Shown in pieces: positions 7,396 through 16,050 of a DNA stretch of 64,000 nt. Each line of letters opens with the position of its first letter. The stretch's first letter is position 1. This stretch comes from Solimonas sp. SE-A11 (lineage in GTDB: Bacteria > Pseudomonadota > Gammaproteobacteria > Nevskiales > Nevskiaceae), in NCBI RefSeq assembly GCF_030345715.1, contig NZ_JAUASX010000022.1, positions 1 to 64,000 on the forward strand, given 5' to 3'. The position numbers and the translations under genes were made by a program. The notes beneath the pieces were generated by a model. That model made no database searches. It worked only from the letters and a program-made list of their open reading frames with translations, and was not told the origin of the DNA.

Positions 7396-8150
7396 TTCAC
7401 ACCTTGGCTCGTCGCCACGCGGCTGGAAAGGTTTTGCGCCTGCCGGCGCAGGCTGGCCAGGCTCTTGTCATCGACACCGCCGGCCGCGGCCACGCGCTTC
7501 ACGCCGGCCTCGTCGCGCGACAGGATCAACAGCACGATCAGGTTGTTGCGCGCCTTGTTCTGCCCAGGCTCGAGCTCCACCGCCGTAGCGAACTCCGTCA
7601 GGGCCTCGCGGTAACGGCCGCCGGACATCAGGGCATAGCCTAGATCGTTTCGCATCTCGGCGCTGGTCGGCTGCCGCTGGACGGCTTCGCGCAGGTACTG
7701 GACGGAAGCATTGAGATCGCGCGGCGCGTACAGCAGTCCGAGGCCTCGATAGGACTGCGCGGCATAGCGGCTGCGCAGCAGTTGCCGGTAGAGCTTCTCG
7801 GCCTCTGCGGCCTGCCCCAGGCTGCGCCGTGCTTCGGCTTCCAGGAAGCGCAGTTCATCGTTGTTGCCGCCCTCGCGCTGCTGCTGCTGGATATGGGCCA
7901 GCGCGGCGTAGTACTGCTCCTGGGCGATCAGGGCGCGGATCACGTCGGCGTACACCGCGCGGCCGGACTTCTCCTCATCCAGCGAATCGGGCTCCGCAGG
8001 CTTGGATGACGACTGACCGCCCGACGGACGCAAGCCCACGTCACGCCCGGACTGGCCTGAGCCGGACGCGCAGCCGGCCAGCGCGACGAGGCAGAGCCCC
8101 GCCAGGGCGCGGCGCGCGATTGCGGCGGGCATTGACACGTCAGCGGGCAT
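7392..8150 (-). CDS. tadD: Flp pilus assembly lipoprotein TadD (TPR protein)
   Basis: This 252-residue protein has a lipoprotein signal ending in L-A-G-C at residues 24-27, a Ser/Gly/Pro-rich linker, and about four tetratricopeptide-like helix pairs. One of these is Y-R-G-L-G-L-L-Y with A-E-M-R-N-D-L-G-Y-A-L-M and Y-R-E-A-L-T-E-F. TadD proteins are outer-membrane pilotin-like partners of the Tad secretin. The start at 8150 overlaps the end of tadC by 11 bases; an ATG at 8132 is possible but has a poorer upstream signal. The order after tadC is the canonical tad order. Confidence 0.88.
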   Translation of the reverse strand: MPADVSMPAAIARRALAGLCLVALAGCASGSGQSGRDVGLRPSGGQSSSKPAEPDSLDEEKSGRAVYADVIRALIAQEQYYAALAHIQQQQREGGNNDELRFLEAEARRSLGQAAEAEKLYRQLLRSRYAAQSYRGLGLLYAPRDLNASVQYLREAVQRQPTSAEMRNDLGYALMSGGRYREALTEFATAVELEPGQNKARNNLIVLLILSRDEAGVKRVAAAGGVDDKSLASLRRQAQNLSSRVATSQGVK

Positions 8151-9075
8151 TGACGTCGCCCAGCGCCTTGATGATCGAGGAAAAGGCCGGACCCGCGACG
8201 AAGATCATCAGCGCGGGGAAGAAGAACAGCACCATCACCACGGTCATGCGGCCGGAGATCAGGTTGACCTTCTCGCGCGCATCCAGGGTGCGGCGCTCCT
8301 CCAGCACCGACAGCACTTCCATCAGTGGCTGGCGGATTTCACCGCCGTAGCGGTCCACCTGGCGCAGCACGCCCAGGACGCTGACCAGGTCGGACACGCC
8401 CAGCAGGTCGCCGACGTTCTTCAGCGATTCGGACAGGTCGCTGCCCGCCTCGATCTGGCGCAGCAGGATCTCGAACTCGCGGCCCAGCTCAGGCAGCACG
8501 CCGCGGCTGTCGCGCACCAGGCTGGCGAAAGCCTGGCGCGTGGACAGGCCAGCGTCAAACAGCATGGCCAGCAGGTGGATGAACAGCGGCACCTCGCGCT
8601 TGATGCGGTTCTGGCGCGAGCTCGCGGCGCTGCGCAGGACCCAGCGCGGCACCAGGAACGACAGTGCCGCGGCGACGAAGGCGGCGAGCGCGGTGTACAT
8701 CAGCTTCTTTTCCGCCGGACCCAGTAGCCAGAACGCCAGGACCAGGCCGGCCATCACCAACGGCAGGACGGTCTGGAAGGAGTACCAGGCGATGCGAGCG
8801 CTGGCGCTGCGCCAGCCGGCCTGCAGCAGCAGGCGCGCGGACTCGCCCTCTTCGTCCACCATGGACTCGAGGCTCTTGCCGCCGCGCACCATCGCCTGCA
8901 GCAGCGGGCGATCCTTCTGCTCCAGCTCGTCCACCGGCGCCGCCTCGGGCGAGAGACGCCGCTTCAGCACGGCCTCGTTGCGCGAGAACACCGTGACGAA
9001 GATCACCGCCAGGATGGCCAGCACGGCGACCAGGATGCCGCCCGCGACCAGGGCTGCGAAGACTTGCGGGCTCAT
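8140..9075 (-). CDS. tadC: Flp pilus inner-membrane platform protein TadC
   Basis: This 311-residue member of the type II secretion F family opens with an N-terminal transmembrane helix (M-S-P-Q-V-F-A-A-L-V-A-G-G). Further helices lie near residues 100-150 and at the C-terminus, around a cytoplasmic T2SSF domain with G-L-S-T-R-Q-A-F and Y-G-G-E-I-R-Q-P-L. With TadB it forms the inner-membrane platform driven by TadA. The ATG at 9075 overlaps the tadB stop (ATGA), which fixes the start; a longer reading upstream lies wholly within tadB. Confidence 0.92.
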   Translation of the reverse strand: MSPQVFAALVAGGILVAVLAILAVIFVTVFSRNEAVLKRRLSPEAAPVDELEQKDRPLLQAMVRGGKSLESMVDEEGESARLLLQAGWRSASARIAWYSFQTVLPLVMAGLVLAFWLLGPAEKKLMYTALAAFVAAALSFLVPRWVLRSAASSRQNRIKREVPLFIHLLAMLFDAGLSTRQAFASLVRDSRGVLPELGREFEILLRQIEAGSDLSESLKNVGDLLGVSDLVSVLGVLRQVDRYGGEIRQPLMEVLSVLEERRTLDAREKVNLISGRMTVVMVLFFFPALMIFVAGPAFSSIIKALGDVNAR

Positions 9076-10013
9076 GCACCGTCCTCCACCGAGCGCATCA
9101 TCTTGAAGATGACGCCGATACCGATGAGCTGCATGACGATGGAGCCGATCAGCATATTGCGTCCGCCCGGATCGACCCACATCTGGCTGTAGTACCCCGG
9201 ATTGCGCAGCACGATCACCAGCACCAGCACGATGGGCAGGGCGCACAGCACCATCGCCGAGAAGCGGGTTTCCGCCGTCAGCGCGCGCAGCTCGCGCGCC
9301 GCCATGTCACGGGTACGGATCGCCTGGATCAGGCTGCGCAGGATGCTGCGCAGGCTGCCGCCAAACTTGCGGTTCACCGAGGCCGCCAGCGCCAGTACCT
9401 TGAGGTCGGCGATCTTGTGCACCTCGCCGGCCTCGTAGAGCACGGTCTCGATCGGCGCGCCCAGGCGGACCTGGCGCCCCACGGACATGAACAGCGGGCG
9501 GATCGGCTCCGGGCTCTCGCGGGCGGCCGAGGCGAAGGCTTCTTCCAGCGTGTTGCCGGCAGACAGGATGCGGATGGCCGACTCCAGGAAGTCCGGCAAC
9601 TGCTCGACGATCTTGTTGCGCCGCGCGGCGGCGCGACGGGTCAGGAACAGCCAGCCGAACAGCAGCAGCACCGCCACCAGGATGCTGCCGCCGAACCAGC
9701 CGAAGGCGATCAGCGCCGCGGGGACCAGCAGCACCATCACCAGCAGGATGCGTCCCACGGTGGATGGATCGAGTTCCACGCCCGTGCGCCAGATCAGATG
9801 GCAGGCCCAGCGCAGCACCGGATTGGCGATATGGCTGTTGCCCTTCAGGCTCGGCGCCGCCAGAACGGCGTCGTCGACGTCGCCGCTGCCGGAGGCGCGC
9901 AGGCGCAACTGCACCTCTTCCTGGCGCTCGCGCTGGCCGGCGCTGATGAACAACCAGACCGCACCTGCCACCAGCAGCAAGGCCAGCAGGAAGATCGCGA
10001 TGGAGACATTCAC
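9072..10013 (-). CDS. tadB: Flp pilus inner-membrane platform protein TadB
   Basis: This 313-residue type II secretion F-family protein has an N-terminal helix (I-A-I-F-L-L-A-L-L-L-V-A-G-A-V-W-L), two adjacent helices near residues 85-125, and a T2SSF domain with S-A-G-N-T-L-E-E-A-F and F-G-G-S-L-R-S-I-L. A further pair of helices lies at the C-terminus. It pairs with TadC in the pilus platform. It overlaps tadA and tadC by four bases on either side, so tadA-tadB-tadC are translationally coupled. Confidence 0.92.
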   Translation of the reverse strand: MNVSIAIFLLALLLVAGAVWLFISAGQRERQEEVQLRLRASGSGDVDDAVLAAPSLKGNSHIANPVLRWACHLIWRTGVELDPSTVGRILLVMVLLVPAALIAFGWFGGSILVAVLLLFGWLFLTRRAAARRNKIVEQLPDFLESAIRILSAGNTLEEAFASAARESPEPIRPLFMSVGRQVRLGAPIETVLYEAGEVHKIADLKVLALAASVNRKFGGSLRSILRSLIQAIRTRDMAARELRALTAETRFSAMVLCALPIVLVLVIVLRNPGYYSQMWVDPGGRNMLIGSIVMQLIGIGVIFKMMRSVEDGA

Positions 10014-11230
10014 AGTGTCGCCCCCCGGAGATCGCGATGCAGGCCGCTTTCTACGTCGTAGCGGAACACATCGCGGAGAATGAGATCCTGGCCCTTGGCG
10101 CCGACCACCTCGGTCACCGACATCAGGCGGCGGTGTCCGCTGGGCAGGCGCGCGACATGGACCAGCAGCTGGATCGCGGAAGCAACCTGCGCGCGGAAGG
10201 CCACTTCCGAGCCGTTGTAGCCGGCAAAGCCGGCCAGCAGTTCCAGTCGGTGCACGGCATCGTAGGTGCTGTTGGCGTGGATCGTGGTCATGGAGCCGTC
10301 ATGGCCGGTGTTCATGGCCTGCAGCATGTCCAGCACCTCGTCGCCGCGGACTTCGCCGACGATGATGCGATCGGGGCGCATGCGCAAGGCATTGCGTACC
10401 AGGTCGCGCGCGGTCACGGCACGCTCGCCTTCGAGATTCGGGGGGCGCGTTTCCAGGCGCACCACGTGCTCGTGCTCCAGCCTCAGCTCGGCGGCGTCCT
10501 CGACCGTGAGGATGCGCTCGCCCGGCGGGATCCACTGCGACAGCAGGTTGAGGAAGGTGGTCTTGCCCGAGCCGGTGCCGCCGACCACGATCAGGTTGGT
10601 GCGGTTGGTGACGCGCTGCCTGAGATAGTCCAGCGCCTCGCGCGAGACCGAGCCCGAGCGGATCAGGTCCTCGGCCGTCAGCGCGGACTTGCGGAACTTG
10701 CGGATCGAGATGCAGGGACCGTCCAGCGCGATCGGCGGGATGATGGCGTTGACGCGCGAGCCGTCCGGCAGCCGCGCGTCCACCATCGGGTTGGACTCGT
10801 CGATGCGGCGTCCGATCGGCGCCAGGATGCGCTGGATCACACGCACCACGTGCGCATTGTTGAAGAAGCGCACCGGCGCGATGCCCAGCCGCCCCTCGCG
10901 CTCCACGAAGATGCGGTCCGGACCGTTGACCACGATATCGTTGACGGTGTCGTCGTCCACCAGGCCCTGGATGGGCCCGAAACCCATCAGCTCGTCCTTG
11001 GCGTCCTTGGCCAGCGCCTCGGACTCGCGCTGGTTGATCGGCAGACGCTGCTCCACCACGTAACGCTTCAGGGCGTCGGTGACAAAGCGCTCGATGCGCG
11101 GCGCATCCCAGTCGTCGAAGTCGAGGTTGCGTTCCTCGATCTGCTGGATCAGGTGGCGGTGGAAGTTGTTCTTGACCTGCTGGTACTGGTCCGACAGGCG
11201 GAACCGGAACAATGCGGGATCGGCGCTCAT
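10010..11230 (-). CDS. tadA: Flp pilus assembly ATPase TadA/CpaF
   Basis: This 406-residue secretion ATPase has the Walker A motif G-G-T-G-S-G-K-T at about residues 216-223, followed by V-E-D-A-A-E-L (Asp box). Walker B lies in [10 protein letters not shown], and the His box in G-S-M-T-T-I-H-A-N. The N-terminal part (Y-G/F-G-P-I-Q-G-L and I-V-V-N-G-P-D) matches the CpaF family rather than PilB. It powers extension, and in some species retraction, of Flp pili at the cytoplasmic face. All catalytic motifs are present. Confidence 0.95.
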   Translation of the reverse strand: MSADPALFRFRLSDQYQQVKNNFHRHLIQQIEERNLDFDDWDAPRIERFVTDALKRYVVEQRLPINQRESEALAKDAKDELMGFGPIQGLVDDDTVNDIVVNGPDRIFVEREGRLGIAPVRFFNNAHVVRVIQRILAPIGRRIDESNPMVDARLPDGSRVNAIIPPIALDGPCISIRKFRKSALTAEDLIRSGSVSREALDYLRQRVTNRTNLIVVGGTGSGKTTFLNLLSQWIPPGERILTVEDAAELRLEHEHVVRLETRPPNLEGERAVTARDLVRNALRMRPDRIIVGEVRGDEVLDMLQAMNTGHDGSMTTIHANSTYDAVHRLELLAGFAGYNGSEVAFRAQVASAIQLLVHVARLPSGHRRLMSVTEVVGAKGQDLILRDVFRYDVESGLHRDLRGATL

Positions 11231-11318
11231 GCCACCTCTCCTGCGAAGCCGTTGCCGGCAGCGTCTGCGGCGATGAGTGTCAAGTGCAGGAGCGTCATGC
11301 CGTCACCGGAGCGCCGCG

Positions 11319-12521
11319 CTAGCTGAACAGCTTGCCGAGCAGCCCGCCGGCACGGACGGGCGCTGCCGCGGCGCCGCCGCTGAGCAGGGCCTGTGCCAGC
11401 AGGCGCACGTCTTCGCAGAAGGCATCCTTCGGCGCCACCGTGAACAGGGGCTCGCCGGCATTCATCGCCTGGATGCGGGCGTTGCCGCTGCTGGCCAGCG
11501 TGCCGGCCAGCGGGATATCCAGCAGCTCGGCGAGATTCTCGGGCTCCAAGCCCAGGCGCTTCTGGTACTGATCCACCACCAGCGCGGTGCGATCCAGCGG
11601 CGTGTCCTCCAGGCGCAGCGCGCGCAGCAGGTACTTGTTGTGGCGCGACATGATGATGGACTGGTTCGACAGCAGCAGCGTGCGGTCGGACTGCGACACC
11701 ACGGCGCGCAGCCCGTCCAGGGGCTGCAGGCCGTCCAGCGCCACCACCACGCAGCCGAACAGGCCGCGCATCACCTGCAGCAGCTTGCTGAACTCGTCGA
11801 TGTTGATCTGCGGCCGGCCCACCAGGTCCTCCGGCAGGCTCAGCACGTAGATGCCGCTGGCATGGCGCGAGAAGGCCGTCTCCACCAGCGTCTGGTCGGC
11901 GCGGTAGACGTCGTTGATCGCGTCCAGGACGCTGTACGACTGGTTGATGTTGAGGAAGATGGTGCCGGCGCCGGCGGGCATCGCCACGTCGACCAGCAGC
12001 ACCCGCTCGTTGGCTGGAATCTGCTTGGCCAGGGCCAGCGCAAGGTGGCCGGCGACAAAAGCCGTCTCCGGCAGGGAATTGGAGGACAGCACCGAGAACA
12101 GCTTGCCCTGCTTCTGCTGGGTCTTGGCCACCGTGGTGGTCCGGCGCAGCAGCTTGGCCATCAGCGCGGCGACGTTGGCCTCGTCACGGCGCAGCACGAA
12201 GAAGTCGCGGGCGCCGGCACGCATGGCGGCCAGCACGATGTCGGGGCTGTTCTCGGCGGCACCCAGGCCCGCGGCCGGCACTTCCGGCATGCGGTCCATC
12301 AGGCGCTCCACCATGGCGACGCGGGTCTCCACGTTGGCCGCGTCGAACTGGAAGAACACGATGTCGACGCGCCCCAGCATCTGGATGCGCTCGATCAGGT
12401 CGTCGGCGTCCAGCGGACGCAACAGGGAGAAATCGGTGCTCTGGCCGGCCGCATTCTGCAGCCAGCTCACATACACCGGATCATCGGCAACGACCACAGC
12501 CTGGGTTTTCATCAAAGACAT
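11319..12521 (-). CDS. tadZ: Pilus localisation protein TadZ/CpaE with degenerate P-loop
   Basis: This 400-residue protein has an N-terminal receiver-like domain (residues about 1-130) and a MinD/ParA-like domain (about 140-380). In the latter the expected Walker A (K-G-G-x-G-x-T-T) is replaced by S-S-N-S-L-P-E-T-A-F, with no lysine or glycine. The following strand keeps V-L-L-V-D-V-A-M. TadZ proteins localise the Tad machine, often at a pole, and several are atypical ATPases; this one should not bind ATP in the usual way. It lies between rcpA and tadA with 88-97 base gaps. Confidence 0.88.
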   Translation of the reverse strand: MSLMKTQAVVVADDPVYVSWLQNAAGQSTDFSLLRPLDADDLIERIQMLGRVDIVFFQFDAANVETRVAMVERLMDRMPEVPAAGLGAAENSPDIVLAAMRAGARDFFVLRRDEANVAALMAKLLRRTTTVAKTQQKQGKLFSVLSSNSLPETAFVAGHLALALAKQIPANERVLLVDVAMPAGAGTIFLNINQSYSVLDAINDVYRADQTLVETAFSRHASGIYVLSLPEDLVGRPQINIDEFSKLLQVMRGLFGCVVVALDGLQPLDGLRAVVSQSDRTLLLSNQSIIMSRHNKYLLRALRLEDTPLDRTALVVDQYQKRLGLEPENLAELLDIPLAGTLASSGNARIQAMNAGEPLFTVAPKDAFCEDVRLLAQALLSGGAAAAPVRAGGLLGKLFS

Positions 12522-12618
12522 CCGCCCACTGATAACTCCTTGATTCTAGTGCAAAGCCCGCAGGCCCGGCCGTCAGGACGGCCTGCGGTCACACCATCCA
12601 CCGACTCGACCCTGGGGC

Positions 12619-13950
12619 CTAGCGGCTGAATCCCGTTTCCGTGCTCGCGTCCTCGAAGAACAGCTGCCCGGAGCGCGGCTGGTAGCCGTCATACTTCGAG
12701 CCCGGCAGCGGCGGCAGCTGCACTTCGCGTGCCAGCGGCCGCACCAGCCGCGGCGTCACCACCATGACCAGTTCCTTTTCCTCGCGGGTCATCTCGGTCG
12801 CGCGGAAGAAGGCACCCAGGATCGGCAGCTGTCCCAGCCAGGGCACCTTGTCGACATTGCGGCGCAGGTTGCTGCTGATCAGGCCTGAGATGACAAAACT
12901 CTCGCCGTCGCCCAGCTCGATCATGGTCTCCGTGCGACGCACCAGCAGCGCCGGCACCGTCACGCCGCCGCTGGTCACGCCGGCGTTGAAATCCAGGTCG
13001 CTGACTTCCGGCGCCACCTTCAGGGCGATACGGTTGCGCGCCAGGACCGTCGGCGTCAGCGCCAGGCGGACGCCGAATTCCTTGTACTCGATGGTGATGC
13101 TGCTGCTGCCGCCACCGCTGCTGCCGCCGCCCTGCACCACCGGGATCGGGAACTCGCCGCCGACCAGGTAGGTGGCGGTCTGGCCGGACATCGCCACCAG
13201 GGTCGGCTCCGCCAGGGTGCGGGCCAGGCCCTTGCCCTCGAGCATGCTCAGGGCGCCCAGCAGCTTCGAACTGGCGCTGTCGATGACCAGGTTGAAGGCC
13301 TCGTTGAAGGGATTCAGCACCGAGGTCTCGGTCTGGTTCAGCGTCGGGCTGGAGCCGGGGTTGCCGAACACCGCGCGGGTCTTGCCGCCGGTATAGATCG
13401 CGTTGAAGCCGAAGCGCTGCGCGGTGGAACGGCTGATCTCAGCGATCTTGACCTGGGTCTGCACCTGCGTTTCCAGGGCCACGTCGCTGCCGTCGGTGAT
13501 CTCGCCATCCTTGGGCACGGACGCCGCCAGCTTGGCGCGGCGATGGGCCGTCAGGTTGGGCAGCCGGCCGGTGACGCCCTGGCCAGGGTTGACCTGCGCC
13601 TGAGCCAGGTCCGGGTCGCTCTGGACCGCGGCCGAGGTCGGCTGCCGGGGCGGCACCACCTGCACGCGGAACTCGCGCGGGTACTTCGCGCCGCGATTCC
13701 ACACCGTCAGGCTGGTTACGCCGATCTTCTTGCCGTTGACCAGCACGTCGTGCAGGCCACCGACGGTGACATCGGCGATGGCCGGATCGCCGGTCGCCAC
13801 GCGGCTGACCGCCTGGGTGTCGCGGATGATCTTGTGCAGTCCCAGTTCAACGGTGATCCAGGTCGCGTTGCCCTGCGCCGGAGCCTGCAGCGGCAGCGCC
13901 AGCAGCAGGGTGGAGAACAGCGCCATGACCATCTTCTTGTAAGTCTTCAT
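12619..13950 (-). CDS. rcpA: Flp pilus secretin RcpA/CpaC
   Basis: This 443-residue protein has a signal peptide (cleavage after about residue 25, A-P-A-Q). A pilus-type N-domain follows, with V-A-T-G-D-P-A-I-A-D-V and N-G-K-K-I-G-V-T-S-L, and then a secretin homology region. The secretin region carries L-A-E-P-T-L-V-A, a Gly/Ser-rich gate loop (G-G-G-S-S-G-G-G-S-S), V-P-W-L-G-Q-L-P-I-L-G and L-V-M-V-V-T-P-R-L-V. It forms the outer-membrane channel for the Flp pilus. rcpC ends 12 bases upstream of its start. Confidence 0.93.
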   Translation of the reverse strand: MKTYKKMVMALFSTLLLALPLQAPAQGNATWITVELGLHKIIRDTQAVSRVATGDPAIADVTVGGLHDVLVNGKKIGVTSLTVWNRGAKYPREFRVQVVPPRQPTSAAVQSDPDLAQAQVNPGQGVTGRLPNLTAHRRAKLAASVPKDGEITDGSDVALETQVQTQVKIAEISRSTAQRFGFNAIYTGGKTRAVFGNPGSSPTLNQTETSVLNPFNEAFNLVIDSASSKLLGALSMLEGKGLARTLAEPTLVAMSGQTATYLVGGEFPIPVVQGGGSSGGGSSSITIEYKEFGVRLALTPTVLARNRIALKVAPEVSDLDFNAGVTSGGVTVPALLVRRTETMIELGDGESFVISGLISSNLRRNVDKVPWLGQLPILGAFFRATEMTREEKELVMVVTPRLVRPLAREVQLPPLPGSKYDGYQPRSGQLFFEDASTETGFSR

Positions 13951-13962
13951 CGGTCCGGTCCC

Positions 13963-14868
13963 TTATTGCACGATCACAGTCTGCGTGTTGGAGCCGCGAA
14001 TCACCTGGACCTCCGGCCCCTTGGGCTGGTCCTGCCGGCGCATGGTGGTACCTGGCTTGGCCAGCTGGCCCAGCGCCCAGGTGGGCACGTCCTCGGGCTT
14101 GGGGTCGGCCGCGGGCAGCTCGGCGGTTTCCGCCTGCTCCTTGGCCAGGCCGTGCAGCGCCAGCCTCAGGTCGCCGGCGCTGTCGCCGAGCAGCAGCTTG
14201 GTCACGTCCTTGTTGGGCACGGCGAGCACCGCGGTGCGACGGCCGTCGCGGCGCTGCTTCTCCTGCTGCTTTTCGCCGTCCTGCGCCTCGCCCCCCTCGG
14301 GGCGGTCGATGATCAGGTCCTGGTAGGCCAGCACGCGCACGTTCTGCAGCAGCACGCGGCTCTGCGGCTGGTCGATGTTGCCGCCGCCGCCCAGGTACAG
14401 CAGTACATCGACCATGTCGCCGGGCTGCACGAAGCCACCCACCGCGATCACGTCGGAAATCTCCACCGACACGGCCTTGTGGCCCTCGGGGATCGAACGG
14501 GCCAGGATGCTGCCCTCGGTGAAGTAGCGCTGCGTGACCGGCGCACCGGTGTCGATGTCGACCAGCGGCGTCTTGCCCACCACGTCATCGAGCGTGGAGA
14601 ACGGCTTGACCGGCGCCACCGAGACCGGGACCAGGGCGATGGCGTCGCGCTGGATCGGCTCGTAGGCCAGCAGCGGCTTGGTGGCGACCACCACGAGCGT
14701 CTGCTTGGCCTTGGCCTCGTCGGCCGCTTGCTGGCGATCCTGTTCCGCCTTCTCCGCCTGCTCGGCCTTCTCGGCGAAGCTGCGGCTGTATTGGTAACCC
14801 GCGGCGGCGAGTATGACCGCCAGAAGAACAGCGACGACCGCAACGATCTTGAGCGTAGTGCTGCTCAT
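13963..14868 (-). CDS. rcpC: Flp pilus assembly protein RcpC/CpaB
   Basis: This 301-residue protein has an N-terminal transmembrane helix (I-V-A-V-V-A-V-L-L-A-V-I-L-A-A-A), a charged coiled segment rich in A-E-K-A-E-Q, and an SAF domain (V-V-V-A-T-K-P-L to G-A-P-V-T). After it comes the conserved V-Q-P-G-D-M-V-D-V-L block typical of CpaB. It is thought to act in the periplasm with the secretin. The ATG at 14868 has a GGGGGG ribosome binding site six bases upstream and is preferred over 14892. An Arg/Glu-rich insert (K-Q-Q-E-K-Q-R-R-D-G-R-R) lies mid-protein. Confidence 0.9.
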   Translation of the reverse strand: MSSTTLKIVAVVAVLLAVILAAAGYQYSRSFAEKAEQAEKAEQDRQQAADEAKAKQTLVVVATKPLLAYEPIQRDAIALVPVSVAPVKPFSTLDDVVGKTPLVDIDTGAPVTQRYFTEGSILARSIPEGHKAVSVEISDVIAVGGFVQPGDMVDVLLYLGGGGNIDQPQSRVLLQNVRVLAYQDLIIDRPEGGEAQDGEKQQEKQRRDGRRTAVLAVPNKDVTKLLLGDSAGDLRLALHGLAKEQAETAELPAADPKPEDVPTWALGQLAKPGTTMRRQDQPKGPEVQVIRGSNTQTVIVQ

Positions 14869-14983
14869 GAGCCCCCCTACGATGAACGACATGGAAACAA
14901 CTGCAGCTTACATCGGCAACCGCTCCCGCGCGAAGGCCGGGAGGCAACGGTCGAATCCAGCCGATCTCCGGCGGATCCGCCCT

Positions 14984-15436
14984 TCAGAACCAGTCTGTTA
15001 TGGGCAACAGCAGCGGGCCAGCCGCGAGCTCCGCGCAGAACGCCAGCGCGAAGGCGCCAGCGGCCGGAAAACGCGCCTTGCGATCCCCGGCGAACAGGCG
15101 CAGCCAGGCCAGCGCCAGCAGGCCGAGTGCCAGGCCCGTCAGCAACAGCATGTCTAGCGTGCGTCCCAGCCCCAGCAACAGCGCCAGGCAGGCCGCGAAC
15201 TTGACGTCTCCGGCGCCCATGCGCCCCAGCGCATAGCCCGGCAACAGCAAAAGGAAGACCACCGCCAGCCCGGCCAGGGAGGACAGCACACCGGCCCCCA
15301 GCAGTCCGCGGCCGTTCACCAGCAGCGCCAGCAAGGCGACGACCAGCAGCGGCAACAGCGCCAGATTGGGCACGCGACGCGTGTAGACATCGTAGGCCCC
15401 GATCAGCAGGGCCCACACGCCAACCGTGATGGCCAA
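14984..15436 (-). CDS. tadV: Flp prepilin peptidase TadV (A24 family)
   Basis: This 150-residue polytopic membrane protein has the two catalytic aspartates of type IV-like prepilin peptidases, in A-Y-D-V-Y-T-R-R-V-P-N (residue about 15) and G-A-G-D-V-K-F (residue about 77). It lacks the N-terminal methylase domain of PilD, as expected for the Tad-specific enzyme. It would cleave the Flp pilin at G|A-S-A-V-E-Y and process TadE/TadF. No ATG fits; the start is a TTG at 15436 with AGGGA eight bases upstream. It lies between the pilin gene and rcpC. Confidence 0.85.
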   Translation of the reverse strand: MAITVGVWALLIGAYDVYTRRVPNLALLPLLVVALLALLVNGRGLLGAGVLSSLAGLAVVFLLLLPGYALGRMGAGDVKFAACLALLLGLGRTLDMLLLTGLALGLLALAWLRLFAGDRKARFPAAGAFALAFCAELAAGPLLLPITDWF

Positions 15437-15529
15437 GGCAAGAATCCCTAGAACAGATGGCGACCCCGTGAAACCTCAAGCCCGCGGGACATCGCGGAGC
15501 GGCGGGGTTGGCTGTATTGCTAACTAAAG

Positions 15530-15555
15530 ACGGGCTGCACCGGAGTGCAGCCCGT
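15530..15555 (-). terminator. Hairpin between flp and tadV (attenuator-like)
   Basis: A perfect 11-bp stem (ACGGGCTGCAC at 15530-15540, loop CGGA, GTGCAGCCCGT at 15545-15555) lies 19 bases downstream of the pilin stop. The sequence after it on the minus strand (CTTTAGTTAGC) is only a weak T-run. Partial termination would leave pilin mRNA far more abundant than the assembly-gene mRNA, as the stoichiometry needs; the stem would also protect the pilin transcript end. Confidence 0.65.
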
Positions 15556-15574
15556 CCGTGTAACGCCCCCGCGA

Positions 15575-15748
15575 TTACTTCTGCGCGTTGGTCAGGCCAT
15601 CGTTGGCCTTGTTGAACAGGTTTTCCAGGCCGTTGCCGAGGAAGCCCAGCACGACGATGATCGCCACGGCGATCAGACCGATGATCAGGCCGTACTCGAC
15701 CGCGCTCGCGCCTTCTTCATCACGGAGAAACTTCATCATCTGATTCAT
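15575..15748 (-). CDS. flp: Flp-type major pilin
   Basis: This 57-residue prepilin has the short leader M-N-Q-M-M-K-F-L-R-D-E-E-G, the cleavage motif G|A-S-A-V-E-Y with the conserved Glu and Tyr, and a single hydrophobic helix (G-L-I-I-G-L-I-A-V-A-I-I-V-V-L-G-F-L). A short polar tail ending N-A-Q-K follows. Length and layout match the Flp/Fap pilin family. It is the first gene of the tad locus, with its own promoter upstream and a hairpin downstream. TadV is the expected leader peptidase. Easily overlooked because of its size. Confidence 0.95.
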   Translation of the reverse strand: MNQMMKFLRDEEGASAVEYGLIIGLIAVAIIVVLGFLGNGLENLFNKANDGLTNAQK

Positions 15749-15802
15749 TGCAAACGCTCCAAGAGGGTGTGGTCAAGCGGCCATCTCGCGAGCCGCAGAG
15801 GT

Positions 15803-15831
15803 ACTATGCAAGGATCGTAAGTGCCCGTCAA
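15803..15831 (-). promoter_or_regulatory. Sigma70-like promoter for flp and the tad operon
   Basis: On the minus strand, TTGACG (complement of 15826-15831, five of six matches to the -35 box) is followed after 17 bases by CATAGT (complement of 15803-15808, four of six matches to the -10 box). A start of transcription near 15796 gives a leader of about 48 bases before the flp ATG at 15748. No other promoter-like pair was found in this intergenic region. Confidence 0.55.
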
Positions 15832-16050
15832 AGAAGCTGATTGACGCTTTCACTACCGCTCATCGGCCACTCCGAACAAGCGGCACCTGCCGGCAGACGA
15901 CCGGGCCCTGGCATTGCTGTTCGCAGACGTGATCCAGGTCACATGGATTGCCTGCGATGCGCAGGGCGGCCCATCCCTACCGGACAGGGCTCGCGCGTGT
16001 GCGCGGCGTGCGGGCACCGATACAGTGCGCAGACCCGTTCCGGAGTTCCG

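Noticed and set aside
15805-15831. Sigma54-type promoter before flp (GG...GC elements)
   Set aside because: The GG and GC pairs are 14 bases apart instead of 10; a sigma70-like pair with 17-base spacing fits better.
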